A DNA stretch of 9,045 bases from an uncultured Saprospiraceae bacterium (GCA_938002705.1 CALLAG010000298.1:1-9045), one strand, 5' to 3'. Counted from the stretch's first letter, positions 1 to 8,103 are shown. Numbers and translations are program-made. The notes: a model not told the origin generated them from the letters alone.

Positions 1-3000
1 CGATCACTTGGACAAATGATTTCTTAGGTGATCTCACAGGTACGTGTGGTGCTAATGGTACGACCTTAGTCACATTTACAGCAACAGATGATTGCGGTAA
101 TACAAGTACAACGACAGCGACATTTACAATAGAAGATACGACAAGTCCAGTATTAGACTTGCCAGCAGATATCACATTAGAATGTGGAGATGGTATCAAT
201 GATGTAGTGATAGAAAACTGGTTGAATAATGCAACAGCAGAAGATGCATGTGAAGGAACATTAGATGTGACGAATACCTATCCAAATGTTTTTGTAGATG
301 GCTGTGGATTAACGGGAGTGACTACAGTTACATTTACTGTGACAGATGCATGTGGTAATAGCAGTACAGATACAAGAACAATCACAATAGAAGATACGAC
401 TGCTCCTGAGATTATATTAGAAGCGGAAGACTTGGTCTTAGAATGTGGTGATGATAATGCATCGGCTATTGCAGATTGGGAGTCAGCGTTTGGAGGTGCA
501 GAAGCGAGTGATGTATGTGGCGATGAAGATTTACTATGGAGTATTCTGAGCACTACAGAATTAGAAGGTTGTGGTATGACAGGGACAACTATATATACAT
601 TCGTCGTCGAAGATAATTGTGGTAATACAAATACAACGACTGCAAGTGTAATAATAGAAGATACGACGGTTCCAGTATTTGATAGATTGCCACAAACGCA
701 AATGTTAGAATGTTACCCATCTGGTAATGATATTGCATTAATCTCATGGCTTAACAGTAATGGTGGTGCTATGGTGTCTGATAATTGCACTACAGAATTA
801 GAATGGGATTATGATCTTATCAATGTGACTTATGATTGTGATGATAATGGCACGAGAACCTATAGGTTCTATGTCACGGACGAATGTGGTAATGTATCTA
901 CGGCTGATGCTGATTTCATAATATTTGATAGCTCACCTCCAGAAATCACCAAGGACGCAGAGCCATTTTTGGCTGAATGTAATGGAGCAAGTAATGCTAT
1001 AGATATTCTCTCTTGGCTTAATAATAATGGTTATGCTACAGCAGAAGATATATGTGGTAATGTAACTTGGACTAATAACTATGGATCTATAGAAGGTGAT
1101 TGTGGTACGACGGGAGATGTCATGGTTACATTTACAGCCACTGACGAATGTGGTAACGCATCCACTACAGCGGCTACATTTACAATCAATGATACAACTG
1201 CTCCTGTATGGGAGATACTACCTCAAAATTTAGAAGTTAATTGCGATGGTAACACTGATCCGATGGGTAGAGTAGAAGCGTGGTTAAATACAAGTGGCGG
1301 AGGAGAAGCAGAGGACGATTGTAGTTTAATTGTGTACTCTAATAATTTTGAAAACATCGAGTTAGAATGTGATATGCAGGGTGGAGTAGAGGTGACATTT
1401 GTTGCAACGGATGCTTGTGGAAACTTTACAACTGCGACTGCGATGTTGACATTGACTGATGATATCGCTCCAGAAATTACAACGCCAGCAACTGATGATA
1501 TCGTAGAATGTGATGGCAGTGGTAATGTGACACAATTACAATCTTGGTTAGATAGGCAAGGTGATGCAGTGGCAGCAGACTTATGTAGCGCTAATGTGGA
1601 ATGGTCATACAGATTAGTAGAGACAATCGAGTCATGTGGATTGACATTAACGCATAGGTACGCTTTTACAGCGACGGATGCATGTGGTAATCCTTCTCTT
1701 GAGACGATTGCAGATTTTGTAATAATAGACGAGACGTCACCAGAATTTTCATCTCTACCAATGGCGGAAGTTGTAGAATGTGATGGTGCTGGTAATGATG
1801 CAGAACTTGAATCTTGGTTAGCTGCTTTTGGTGGCGCTACAGCGACAGATATATGCAGCAATGTTATAACATTCGAGTATGACTTAGTCAGTGAAGAAGA
1901 TAGTTGTGGTATCTCAGGTATACAATTGTACAGATTTACTATTACAGATGATTGTGGTAATAGCGCCTCAGCTGAAGCGACATTTACAATAGAAGATACG
2001 ACTGTGCCACTTATAGTAGGAGGAGAAGATATGCTTGCTGAAGAATGTGATCCACAGCAGGCAGGTAACTTTGAGGACTTTGATTTCTGGAGAGAAAATC
2101 ATGCTGGTGCTACTGCTACAGATATATGTGGTGGCATTACTTGGACAGATAATTATGATCCAGCTAATTGGGAGACGGTGTGTGGTAATACACGATTTAT
2201 TGATGTCACATTTACTGCGACAGATGATTGTGATAATAGTTCTGAGGTTACTCATAGATTCGGTATCGGAGATGTGACACCGCCTACATTTGTTAATTGT
2301 CCACGACCTCCAGTTGTAGTTGATGCACCTGACGGATGGTGTAGTTCTTATGTCAACTTTGCATTGCCTATAGCTGAGGATAATTGTAGTGATGTAACGG
2401 TAACGCAGACAGATAGTACGGGGTATCAGTCAGGTGATCTATACCCTGTAGGACTTACATTACTCACTTACGTAGCAGAGGATGCTTGTGGTAATACAAG
2501 TAACTGCGAGTTAAAGATTATAGTCAATGACTTCCATACGCCTCCATCGATAGTATGTCCTGATGATGTCACGGTAACAAGTGATGCTAAGACATGTGGT
2601 GTTATTGTCAATGGAATAGCTCCAGTATCATATGAGGATAATTGTCCTACTAACTTAACAGTGATGTACGAAATTATAGATGAGACAGGCTTTAGTATAG
2701 CGTGTGGATTCGAAGATGCAAGTGGTTATCTGTTCTCAGTAGGTGAGCATACTGTAGAGTATACAGTTGTAGATCAGCCATTACTTCTGATAACGGAGAT
2801 TATACAAGATGGATCTATTACAGGTATCGAGATTACTAACTTTGGTCCGGCAAGTATGGACATCAGTTGTCTTGATATCGTCAGAGAATCTCCAGATACG
2901 GAAACACATAATGTACCTAATGGAACAGTATTGTCTGTAGGTGATGTGTATACACAAGAATTTTCTGATATCAACTCTGCTTCTGCTGCAGGATACTATA

Positions 3001-6000
3001 TCGCTTTTGCAGGAAGAATAATTGATGGAGTATCTATCAATGGTTATACTGCATCTAATTATATATTTAGCGGAAGCGTAAGTGGAGATAATATATTCAG
3101 AAATAGAATATGCGATCATGATAGTTCTGACGACTTTACATCAGGACAATCTTGCTTCGGAGGGTCTTACGGTATCTTCAACGAAGGGTTGCCTCTGATG
3201 ACTGATAACGGTACGACGGTAGGACTACAAGAAGCAGTTCCAAGTGTAGCAAGTTGCTCATTCGGCGTTTCTGTTGTAGATGAGATAGCACCTTTCTGTG
3301 CAGAATATGATACGACGAGATATGCTTTAGAATTACCTATAGATATAGATCCATTTGAATGTACAGAAATTTCATTTGATGTTACAGCGGGTATAATCGT
3401 AGGTGATGTTAATGTGAGTGATATTGTTATTAGCATACCAGATGCGAGTGATATTAAAGTTACTCTGACGAGTGCTGAAGGGACGACAGTTACTTTATTT
3501 AATAATCTATGCTCTGGCACTTCAGATATTGATATTAGTATCGATGAGATGTCAGATAATGCATTAAGTAATATTAATTGTGCACCGTTAGGTGGTGGAG
3601 AGACTTATCAGGCGATAGGTGATCTATCATTATTATATGGTGAGCAAGCTGGCGGTATATGGACATTAAGTATTCAGAATGATGGAGATGGTGTAGGTGA
3701 GGTAATATCATCTATGTTAGAAATATTAGAATTAATACCTTACAGCCAGTCTGATGTTGTGCTTAACAATGATGAGGGTGATTGTGGTGCTTTATTCACA
3801 TGGAGGCACCCACTTGTGGCAGACAATTGTGGATTCGGAATAGGAGATATCAGATATGAGACGAATGATGACTTAAGCTTACCACAATCTGGCGATTTTG
3901 CGCAGGGTGAGTTAATAACCGAGTACTTTGAAGTAGGAACGACTACTGTCTTCTATACGATGTTAGATGCACATGGTAATAAGTCACAATGTAGTTTTGA
4001 TGTAACTATTAATGATGGACAATTACCGCTTGTAGATCCATCAACCTGTGTAGATCAGATCATACAATTACAATCGGGTGAGTGTACGGCACCATTATCG
4101 GCTATAACATTCCCGTTAGTCCTTGATAACTGTGGTAGTTCTAATCTGACTTCAAATCTAGAGACAAGTGGATTGGTCGCTGGATTCCATGATATGCAGT
4201 TATTCTATCAGGATGTAGCGGGTAATATTGTACCATGTAATTTTTCTATCACTGTCTTGCCATATGAGCCAGCTGGTAATCAGATTAATTGTTTGGGGCA
4301 AGTTAACCTTAGTTTAGGTCCTGATTGTATGGAGGAAGTAGATGCGGATATACTATTAGGTCCAGGTGGTGACTATGGATGTTCGGATGACTTCTGTATT
4401 ACATTGATAGATGAGAATGGGGTAGAGATAGGAAACTCTACCGATGGCACTAATGTCGTAGATGAGTCACATATAGGTCAGCTGATTACGGTCAAGATAT
4501 GTTTTGATTGTGATGGAGGTAATTGTTGTTGGGGTAATCTATTAGTAGAGAATAAACTTATCCCAGAAGTGGTCTGTCCACCTGATGTAACGATACCTTG
4601 TAATCAGATCTTCTTACCGCAGATAACTGGGGAGCCTGCAGTAGAATCATGTGAGCAAGAAATCTACTTCAGCTATGAAGATAACTTTACATCATTAGGT
4701 ATGTGTGCAGATCCATCAGCAATGCTTGAGAGATTATGGTATGTAACTGATGAGAGTAATAATGTGATAGAATGTATTCAGAATATTACGATAACGAGTT
4801 TTGATATCAATGATGTTGTAATACCAGCTGATACGATACTGACGGATAGAGTAACATGTGAGCAAGTCGTTCTTGACGAATCATATACGCATCCAGATAG
4901 TACTGGATGGGCAACGATAGGTGGTGTACCGATCAGCGAGACTGGTGATGGATTATGTTCTCATTTCTATAATTGGGACGATCAGATATTATATAACTGT
5001 GTCGGTAGTTATGAGATCCTACGTAAGTGGATCATCAGAGATATGTGTGAGCCGATCGTACCTGGCGTTAATCCGATAGAGAGATTCCAGTCGATCAAGG
5101 TCTTAGATAATATGCCGCCACAGTTTACAGATTGTCCTACGGATATAACTGTATCAAGTCGTCCGTATGACTGTACAGCAGATATTTATCTTAATGATTA
5201 TATGCCTGAGATTACAGAATTATGTGGCAGTATAAAAGATACATTGATCACTGTCACTCCAGGATCAGTTACGGAAAGTCCAGCAGGACAATACTACTTG
5301 ACTAATCTTTCTGCAGGTATGCATACCGTTAAGATCACGGTAAGAGACCAGTGCAGTAATTTCAACAGATGCACATTCTCGATTAATGTTATAGATAATT
5401 CTGAGCCTAATATCGTATGTGATCAAGACTTGAATGTATCTCTCAGTAGTTCTGGAATAGCAGAGTTGAGAGCTGAGATATTTGATGATGGATCATTCGA
5501 TAATTGTACTGCATTAGAATATGAGGTATTCCGTATGACAGATTCTTGTGGTGATGAGAGTGATCTTGAGCCAGGCGAAAGCATCAAGGTATGTTGTGCT
5601 GATGTATCTAATAGTCCTATACAGGTTATGCTGCGAGTGTGGGATGATGCAGATGGTGATCATGTATGGGGTAGTGCTGGAGACTTGAGTGCCGAGTGTA
5701 TGGTCAGGCTTCATGTTACGGATTTCCCACTGCAGAACTTTACATGTCCTGATGATGTGGTAATTACATGTACGCAAGATTATGAGAATATCAATCTTAC
5801 TGGAGCACCAGCTAATTCTTCTATCTGTAACTTAGAGCCATCTACTTATGTAGACGACATACAGTTACTGACAGATTGTAGTACGGGGCAGATAATAAGA
5901 ACATGGACAGTAGATGCGACAGGGCAAGAGTGTAAGCAGACAATAAGCTTAGAAGCTGCAGAACCATTTACAGAAGATAATATAATATGGCCAGCAGATT

Positions 6001-8081
6001 ACGAAGGTGATTGTGCTAACGGTCTACCTGATGATGAGCCTATACTCAATGCAGCAGGTTGCTCTATGGTGGGGATAAGTGTGGAGTCTGATACTTTCTA
6101 TTTTGCTCAGGATGTATGCTTTAAGATATTGAATACATGGACAGTCGCAGACTGGTGCCAGAGACCTGCTAATGCAGATCCGAGTGACATGACAGGCTTA
6201 TGGACTTATCAGCAGGAAATAAAAATTACAGAATCAGAAGGGCCTATTATTAATTCTTGTGCTGATTATGAGGTTAGTTTATCGTCAGAAGATTGTATAC
6301 TTCCAGAGTTGATATTGTCTAATTCTGCAACTGATGATAGTTGTGGATTTATACAAGATGTAGACTGGACATACCAGATCGATACAGACGGTAATGGAAG
6401 TTATGATGTTACTGGTGATGCTCAGACAGATAATGTGTCAGTGACGCTGACAGATCTTGTAGCTGGAGATATAACAGTATTGTGGGCGGCATATGATGGT
6501 TGTGGTAATAATACTGCATGTACGCAGACGATTACAATAGCTGATCAGAAAGCACCTAATGCAGTATGTGTTAATCTGACTGCAAGTGTGATGCCATCTA
6601 ATGGACAGTTACAATTATGGGTTGCAGACTTTAATGCATCAAGCTCTGATAACTGCACAGCACCAGAAGATCTCATATTATCATTCGAAGAGAATAGCAT
6701 AGAGGGCTTTATAGATTTTGATTGTGATGATATCACTAACGGTATACAAGAGACCGTCAGTGTAGAGGTATGGGTTACAGATGAGGCTGGTAATCAGTCA
6801 TTCTGTACAGCTATGATAGAACTACAGGATAACAACGATGCATGTCCTGATAATACTACTATGAGGGCTGCAGTCGGTGGAGCAGTGATGACTGAGGAGG
6901 TAGAGCCAGTCACAGATGTAGAGACTTATCTTGTCATGGGAGAAGCAGAGACATATTTAGATATGACAGATGACGACGGCCACTTTATCTTTGATGATAT
7001 GCCGATGTCAGAAGCGTACCAATTAAGAGCTGAGAAGAATGTAGACTTCCTTAATGGGGTAACGACCTTAGATTTGATATATATACAATCTCATGCATTA
7101 GGTAAGCAACTATTAAGTTCTCCATATAAGGTCATCGCTGCTGATGTTACTAATGACCAAAGCGTGACAGCATTAGATATTATAGAATTGCGTAAGCTGA
7201 TATTAGGAAGAGTCGATACATTCAAGAATAATCAGTCATGGAGGTTCGTAGATTCTAATTTCGAATTTATAGATGATCTTAAGCCATTCCCGTTTGATGA
7301 GACGATCATAGACAGGACTTTGGAGTCACAGGCTATGGATAATAATTTCGTAGGTATCAAGGTCGGAGACGTTAATGGTTCAGTAGACGTGTCTGCAGCA
7401 TCTTATGATATAGAGAAGCGAGCTTATCATGATCTGTATTATACAGTAAGTACAATAAGTAAGGAGAGAGGAGCATTGGTTCCAGTATTCTCTAAGGATA
7501 ATAATATCATACATGGATTCCAGTTTACCTTAGGATTATCAGGTGGAGAAATCGTAGATCTGATCCCAGGAAGTGTAGATCTGGATTCTGATAACTATCA
7601 TATCGATGAAGAAGGGCAAGTTCATGTAAGTTGGCATTCTACAGATGGAGCAGTGTCAGGACCGAGCATACCGTTATTCTATCTTGATATAGAAGACGCT
7701 TACTCTAATGATCTACATATGTCAGTCATAGAAGAGCATATAACTCCAGAAGTCTATGTTAATGAATCATGGGAGACACGTATCCCGGCATTGACATTGA
7801 TGTCAGTAGCTGATCAGGAAGAGTATATCCTCTATCAGAACGAACCTAATCCGTTCTCTGATAAGACAATAGTTAAAGTGTACGTACCGACACCTCAGAC
7901 GGTCAACTTAAAAGTCTATGATGCCAGTGGAAAAGTCCTCTACTCAATTACGGAAGACATAGATGCCGGTGATCATGACTTCTTAATCACTAAGGATGAT
8001 ATAGGTATAACAGGATTACTATACTACACAATCGTCAGCGATAGTTTCTCAGAAACTAAAAAGATGATTGTCATAAAATAA
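1..8081 (+). CDS. Giant multidomain T9SS-exported surface protein (HYR/Ig-like repeats), 5' partial
   Basis: The reading frame is open from the first complete codon (position 3) to TAA at 8079-8081, giving at least 2692 residues; signal peptide and start lie upstream. A TTG at 159 sits inside a repeat and is not the start. In visible-residue numbering the order is: four-Cys Ig-like repeats (1-756), HYR modules (757-1419) interrupted by lamin-tail-like (about 926-1080) and P-domain-like (about 1103-1248) segments, Cys-rich HYR-like modules (1425-2279), CnaB-like fold (2287-2345), dockerin-like segment (2348-2407), cohesin-like domain (about 2487-2590) and T9SS type A sorting domain (2610-2692). 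No catalytic domain is visible. Known family behaviour predicts Sec export, T9SS passage across the outer membrane, then surface attachment or release. A role in adhesion, matrix or gliding is inference. The paired cysteines suit an oxidising extracellular setting. A strong terminator follows the stop, so this is probably the last gene of its transcript. Confidence 0.95.
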   Translation, partial: ITWTNDFLGDLTGTCGANGTTLVTFTATDDCGNTSTTTATFTIEDTTSPVLDLPADITLECGDGINDVVIENWLNNATAEDACEGTLDVTNTYPNVFVDGCGLTGVTTVTFTVTDACGNSSTDTRTITIEDTTAPEIILEAEDLVLECGDDNASAIADWESAFGGAEASDVCGDEDLLWSILSTTELEGCGMTGTTIYTFVVEDNCGNTNTTTASVIIEDTTVPVFDRLPQTQMLECYPSGNDIALISWLNSNGGAMVSDNCTTELEWDYDLINVTYDCDDNGTRTYRFYVTDECGNVSTADADFIIFDSSPPEITKDAEPFLAECNGASNAIDILSWLNNNGYATAEDICGNVTWTNNYGSIEGDCGTTGDVMVTFTATDECGNASTTAATFTINDTTAPVWEILPQNLEVNCDGNTDPMGRVEAWLNTSGGGEAEDDCSLIVYSNNFENIELECDMQGGVEVTFVATDACGNFTTATAMLTLTDDIAPEITTPATDDIVECDGSGNVTQLQSWLDRQGDAVAADLCSANVEWSYRLVETIESCGLTLTHRYAFTATDACGNPSLETIADFVIIDETSPEFSSLPMAEVVECDGAGNDAELESWLAAFGGATATDICSNVITFEYDLVSEEDSCGISGIQLYRFTITDDCGNSASAEATFTIEDTTVPLIVGGEDMLAEECDPQQAGNFEDFDFWRENHAGATATDICGGITWTDNYDPANWETVCGNTRFIDVTFTATDDCDNSSEVTHRFGIGDVTPPTFVNCPRPPVVVDAPDGWCSSYVNFALPIAEDNCSDVTVTQTDSTGYQSGDLYPVGLTLLTYVAEDACGNTSNCELKIIVNDFHTPPSIVCPDDVTVTSDAKTCGVIVNGIAPVSYEDNCPTNLTVMYEIIDETGFSIACGFEDASGYLFSVGEHTVEYTVVDQPLLLITEIIQDGSITGIEITNFGPASMDISCLDIVRESPDTETHNVPNGTVLSVGDVYTQEFSDINSASAAGYYIAFAGRIIDGVSINGYTASNYIFSGSVSGDNIFRNRICDHDSSDDFTSGQSCFGGSYGIFNEGLPLMTDNGTTVGLQEAVPSVASCSFGVSVVDEIAPFCAEYDTTRYALELPIDIDPFECTEISFDVTAGIIVGDVNVSDIVISIPDASDIKVTLTSAEGTTVTLFNNLCSGTSDIDISIDEMSDNALSNINCAPLGGGETYQAIGDLSLLYGEQAGGIWTLSIQNDGDGVGEVISSMLEILELIPYSQSDVVLNNDEGDCGALFTWRHPLVADNCGFGIGDIRYETNDDLSLPQSGDFAQGELITEYFEVGTTTVFYTMLDAHGNKSQCSFDVTINDGQLPLVDPSTCVDQIIQLQSGECTAPLSAITFPLVLDNCGSSNLTSNLETSGLVAGFHDMQLFYQDVAGNIVPCNFSITVLPYEPAGNQINCLGQVNLSLGPDCMEEVDADILLGPGGDYGCSDDFCITLIDENGVEIGNSTDGTNVVDESHIGQLITVKICFDCDGGNCCWGNLLVENKLIPEVVCPPDVTIPCNQIFLPQITGEPAVESCEQEIYFSYEDNFTSLGMCADPSAMLERLWYVTDESNNVIECIQNITITSFDINDVVIPADTILTDRVTCEQVVLDESYTHPDSTGWATIGGVPISETGDGLCSHFYNWDDQILYNCVGSYEILRKWIIRDMCEPIVPGVNPIERFQSIKVLDNMPPQFTDCPTDITVSSRPYDCTADIYLNDYMPEITELCGSIKDTLITVTPGSVTESPAGQYYLTNLSAGMHTVKITVRDQCSNFNRCTFSINVIDNSEPNIVCDQDLNVSLSSSGIAELRAEIFDDGSFDNCTALEYEVFRMTDSCGDESDLEPGESIKVCCADVSNSPIQVMLRVWDDADGDHVWGSAGDLSAECMVRLHVTDFPLQNFTCPDDVVITCTQDYENINLTGAPANSSICNLEPSTYVDDIQLLTDCSTGQIIRTWTVDATGQECKQTISLEAAEPFTEDNIIWPADYEGDCANGLPDDEPILNAAGCSMVGISVESDTFYFAQDVCFKILNTWTVADWCQRPANADPSDMTGLWTYQQEIKITESEGPIINSCADYEVSLSSEDCILPELILSNSATDDSCGFIQDVDWTYQIDTDGNGSYDVTGDAQTDNVSVTLTDLVAGDITVLWAAYDGCGNNTACTQTITIADQKAPNAVCVNLTASVMPSNGQLQLWVADFNASSSDNCTAPEDLILSFEENSIEGFIDFDCDDITNGIQETVSVEVWVTDEAGNQSFCTAMIELQDNNDACPDNTTMRAAVGGAVMTEEVEPVTDVETYLVMGEAETYLDMTDDDGHFIFDDMPMSEAYQLRAEKNVDFLNGVTTLDLIYIQSHALGKQLLSSPYKVIAADVTNDQSVTALDIIELRKLILGRVDTFKNNQSWRFVDSNFEFIDDLKPFPFDETIIDRTLESQAMDNNFVGIKVGDVNGSVDVSAASYDIEKRAYHDLYYTVSTISKERGALVPVFSKDNNIIHGFQFTLGLSGGEIVDLIPGSVDLDSDNYHIDEEGQVHVSWHSTDGAVSGPSIPLFYLDIEDAYSNDLHMSVIEEHITPEVYVNESWETRIPALTLMSVADQEEYILYQNEPNPFSDKTIVKVYVPTPQTVNLKVYDASGKVLYSITEDIDAGDHDFLITKDDIGITGLLYYTIVSDSFSETKKMIVIK
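3..2270 (+). repeat. Tandem array of one partial and eight complete ~89-residue four-cysteine Ig-like modules
   Basis: Module boundaries, taken at the recurring D-T-T-x-P linker, fall at 135, 393, 660, 927, 1191, 1458, 1728, 1995 and 2271. The full copies are 86, 89, 89, 88, 89, 90, 89 and 92 codons. Each shares an xEC start, a W-L helix-like turn followed by G-G-A, D-x-C, a central C (usually CG), then T-F-x-A-T-D-x-C-G-N before the next linker. All eight full copies have exactly four cysteines at equivalent places, which suggests two disulfides per domain. The first full copy is about three residues short between W-L and D-x-C. The last is more divergent, with W-R for W-L and CDN for CGN. 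Copies differ clearly in protein sequence, so this is an old array. The ending resembles HYR/Ig-like folds of Bacteroidota adhesins. I do not know a precise family name for the W-L type. Confidence 0.9.
2778..3242 (+). other. Lamin-tail-like (LTD) domain inserted in HYR module 2
   Basis: About 155 residues within the giant protein do not fit the HYR pattern. They start with LLITEI, then a G-I-E-I-T-N-F-G-P segment, a conserved-looking S-C-L-D-I strand, a V-P-N-G-T-x-L-x-V-G-D loop and G-Y-Y-I-A-F. They end with an N-x-F-R-N-R ... S-D-D-F-T-S-G ... G-I-F-N-x-G-L-P stretch. This order matches bacterial lamin-tail domains: an L-I-T/N-E-I first strand, E-x-x-N, x-P-x-G-T, then R-x-x-D/S ... D-F ... 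P-G-x-x-N. In secreted bacterial proteins these are accessory domains of uncertain, possibly ligand-binding, role. The call rests on motif order only; edges are approximate. Confidence 0.65.
3309..3746 (+). other. Proprotein-convertase P-domain-like segment inserted in HYR module 3
   Basis: About 146 residues show the P-domain pattern. The early stretch D-V-N-V-S-D-I-V-I-S-I resembles the usual first conserved strand. It is followed by D-I-K-V-T-L-T-S-A-E-G-T-T-V-T-L-F, matching the family's 'L-x-S-P-x-G-T-x-x-x-L' motif. Near the end is L-L-Y-G-E-Q-A-G-G-I-W-T-L-S-I-Q-N, matching the 'L-x-G-x-x-x-x-G-x-W-x-L-x-V-x-D' motif. P-domains are beta-sandwiches that accompany proteases in eukaryotes and many bacterial secreted enzymes. 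No protease domain is visible here, so it is probably structural or binding. Its N-terminal edge, from about 3309, is uncertain. Confidence 0.75.
4275..6839 (+). other. Cys-rich Saprospiraceae-type module block with further HYR-like domains
   Basis: This is a run of Ig/HYR-like modules inside the giant protein. The segment 4275-4562 has INCLGQV, a GPDC motif, G-P-G-G-D-Y-G-C and a closing CCWGN. Segment 4563-5105 has CPPDVTIPC, a W-Y-V-T-D-E-S strand and a W-I-I-R-D-M-C strand. An HYR-like module spans 5106-5393. A Cys-rich module with V-W-D-D-A-D-G-D spans 5394-5720. Segment 5721-6236 repeats the 4563 type, with CPDDVVITC and W-T-V-A-D-W-C. HYR-like modules follow at 6237-6542 and 6543-6839. 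I associate this 'GPDC ... CWG ... CP-DVTIPC ... TWTV-DWC' succession with very large Saprospiraceae surface proteins. No enzymatic motif is visible, and internal boundaries are approximate. Confidence 0.7.
6861..7223 (+). other. CnaB/carboxypeptidase-regulatory-like fold followed by dockerin-like segment
   Basis: The first part (6861-7037) reads as a CnaB or carboxypeptidase-regulatory-like beta domain. Its markers are a V-G-G-A-V start, a long variable strand, T-D-D-D-G-H-F-I-F-D-D-M-P, and a closing Y-Q-L-R-A. Next (7044-7223) comes a dockerin-type pair of calcium-loop/helix units. Loop 1 ends N-G-V-T-T-L-D and is degenerate in its acidic positions. Loop 2, D-V-T-N-D-Q-S-V-T-A-L-D, keeps D at positions 1, 5 and 12, and the following helix contains ELRKLILG. 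Dockerins classically bind cohesins. In T9SS surface proteins this combination is common near the C-terminus and may act structurally. Confidence 0.75.
7461..7770 (+). other. Cohesin-like domain next to the sorting domain
   Basis: Roughly 100 residues lie between the dockerin-like segment and the sorting domain. They include H-G-F-Q-F-T-L-G-L, a P-G-S-V-D strand, G-Q-V-H-V-S-W-H-S, then I-P-L-F-Y-L-D-I and a closing E-V-Y strand. The pattern of a 'GFQF' strand, a later 'V-S-W' strand and 'L-F-x-L-x-I' resembles cohesin-type or dockerin-partner beta-sandwiches. I am confident of an all-beta domain and less sure of the cohesin label. It follows a KVGDVNGSV motif at about 7359-7385, which links the dockerin-like segment to this domain. 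Confidence 0.5.
7830..8078 (+). other. T9SS type A C-terminal sorting domain
   Basis: The last 83 residues of the giant protein carry the type A sorting-domain pattern. They begin L-Y-Q-N-E-P-N-P-F-S-D-K-T, the usual 'Y-P-N-P-F-x-x-x-T' start. Then come V-N-L-K-V-Y-D-A-S-G-K-V-L, the G-D-H-D-F segment, a G-I-T-G-L-L-Y-Y-T-I strand and a basic terminal K-K-M-I-V-I-K. In known T9SS cargo this domain directs outer-membrane translocation, and it is often cleaved by the PorU sortase with the protein then attached to anionic LPS. Complete to the stop codon. Confidence 0.95.
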
Positions 8082-8103
8082 TACGACTCTATAATTGTTT
8101 AAT

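Larger units (their letters stand above)
2271..4262 (+). other. HYR module block, two of four modules interrupted by other domains
   Basis: Four HYR (hyalin repeat) modules can be traced inside the giant protein. HYR1 is 2271-2528. HYR2 is split into 2529-2777 and 3243-3278. HYR3 is split into 3279-3308 and 3747-4013. HYR4 is 4014-4262. HYR hallmarks are visible: a P-P/A-P linker with a CP or C, a strand carrying a conserved Cys, E/A/L-D-N-C in the middle, a G-x-T/H-x-V-x-Y-T strand, D-x-x-G-N, and C-x-F/L-x-V near the end. HYR domains are Ig-like folds found in extracellular adhesion proteins. HYR1 and HYR4 are uninterrupted and serve as internal templates for the two split copies. Confidence 0.8.

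Noticed and set aside
159..161. TTG as the start of the giant gene
   Set aside because: The same frame is open back to position 3 and encodes the end of a preceding repeat (T-F-T-A-T-D-D-C-G-N ... linker). The TTG is an internal leucine just before a conserved module start.
1223..1861. 212-codon open frame on the minus strand, and other minus-strand frames at 278-553, 3167-3520 and 5514-5777
   Set aside because: They lie wholly inside the giant gene, have low-complexity Ser/Thr/Val-rich or unpatterned sequence and no recognisable domain. They arise from the periodic composition of the repeats.
3..2270. Possible CRISPR array or diversity-generating variable repeats
   Set aside because: The periodicity is about 267 bp and coding, without short identical repeats and spacers. 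No reverse transcriptase or Cas gene is present in the window.
2035..2277. 80-codon plus-strand frame in another phase
   Set aside because: It overlaps a well-conserved Ig-like module of the giant gene. Its hydrophobic look comes from frame-shifted reading of Thr/Asp/Ala-rich codons.
3309..3746. Secreted subtilisin-like protease suggested by the P-domain
   Set aside because: No catalytic Asp/His/Ser motifs (DTG, HGT, GTS) are visible in the neighbouring residues; the P-domain-like part stands without a protease.
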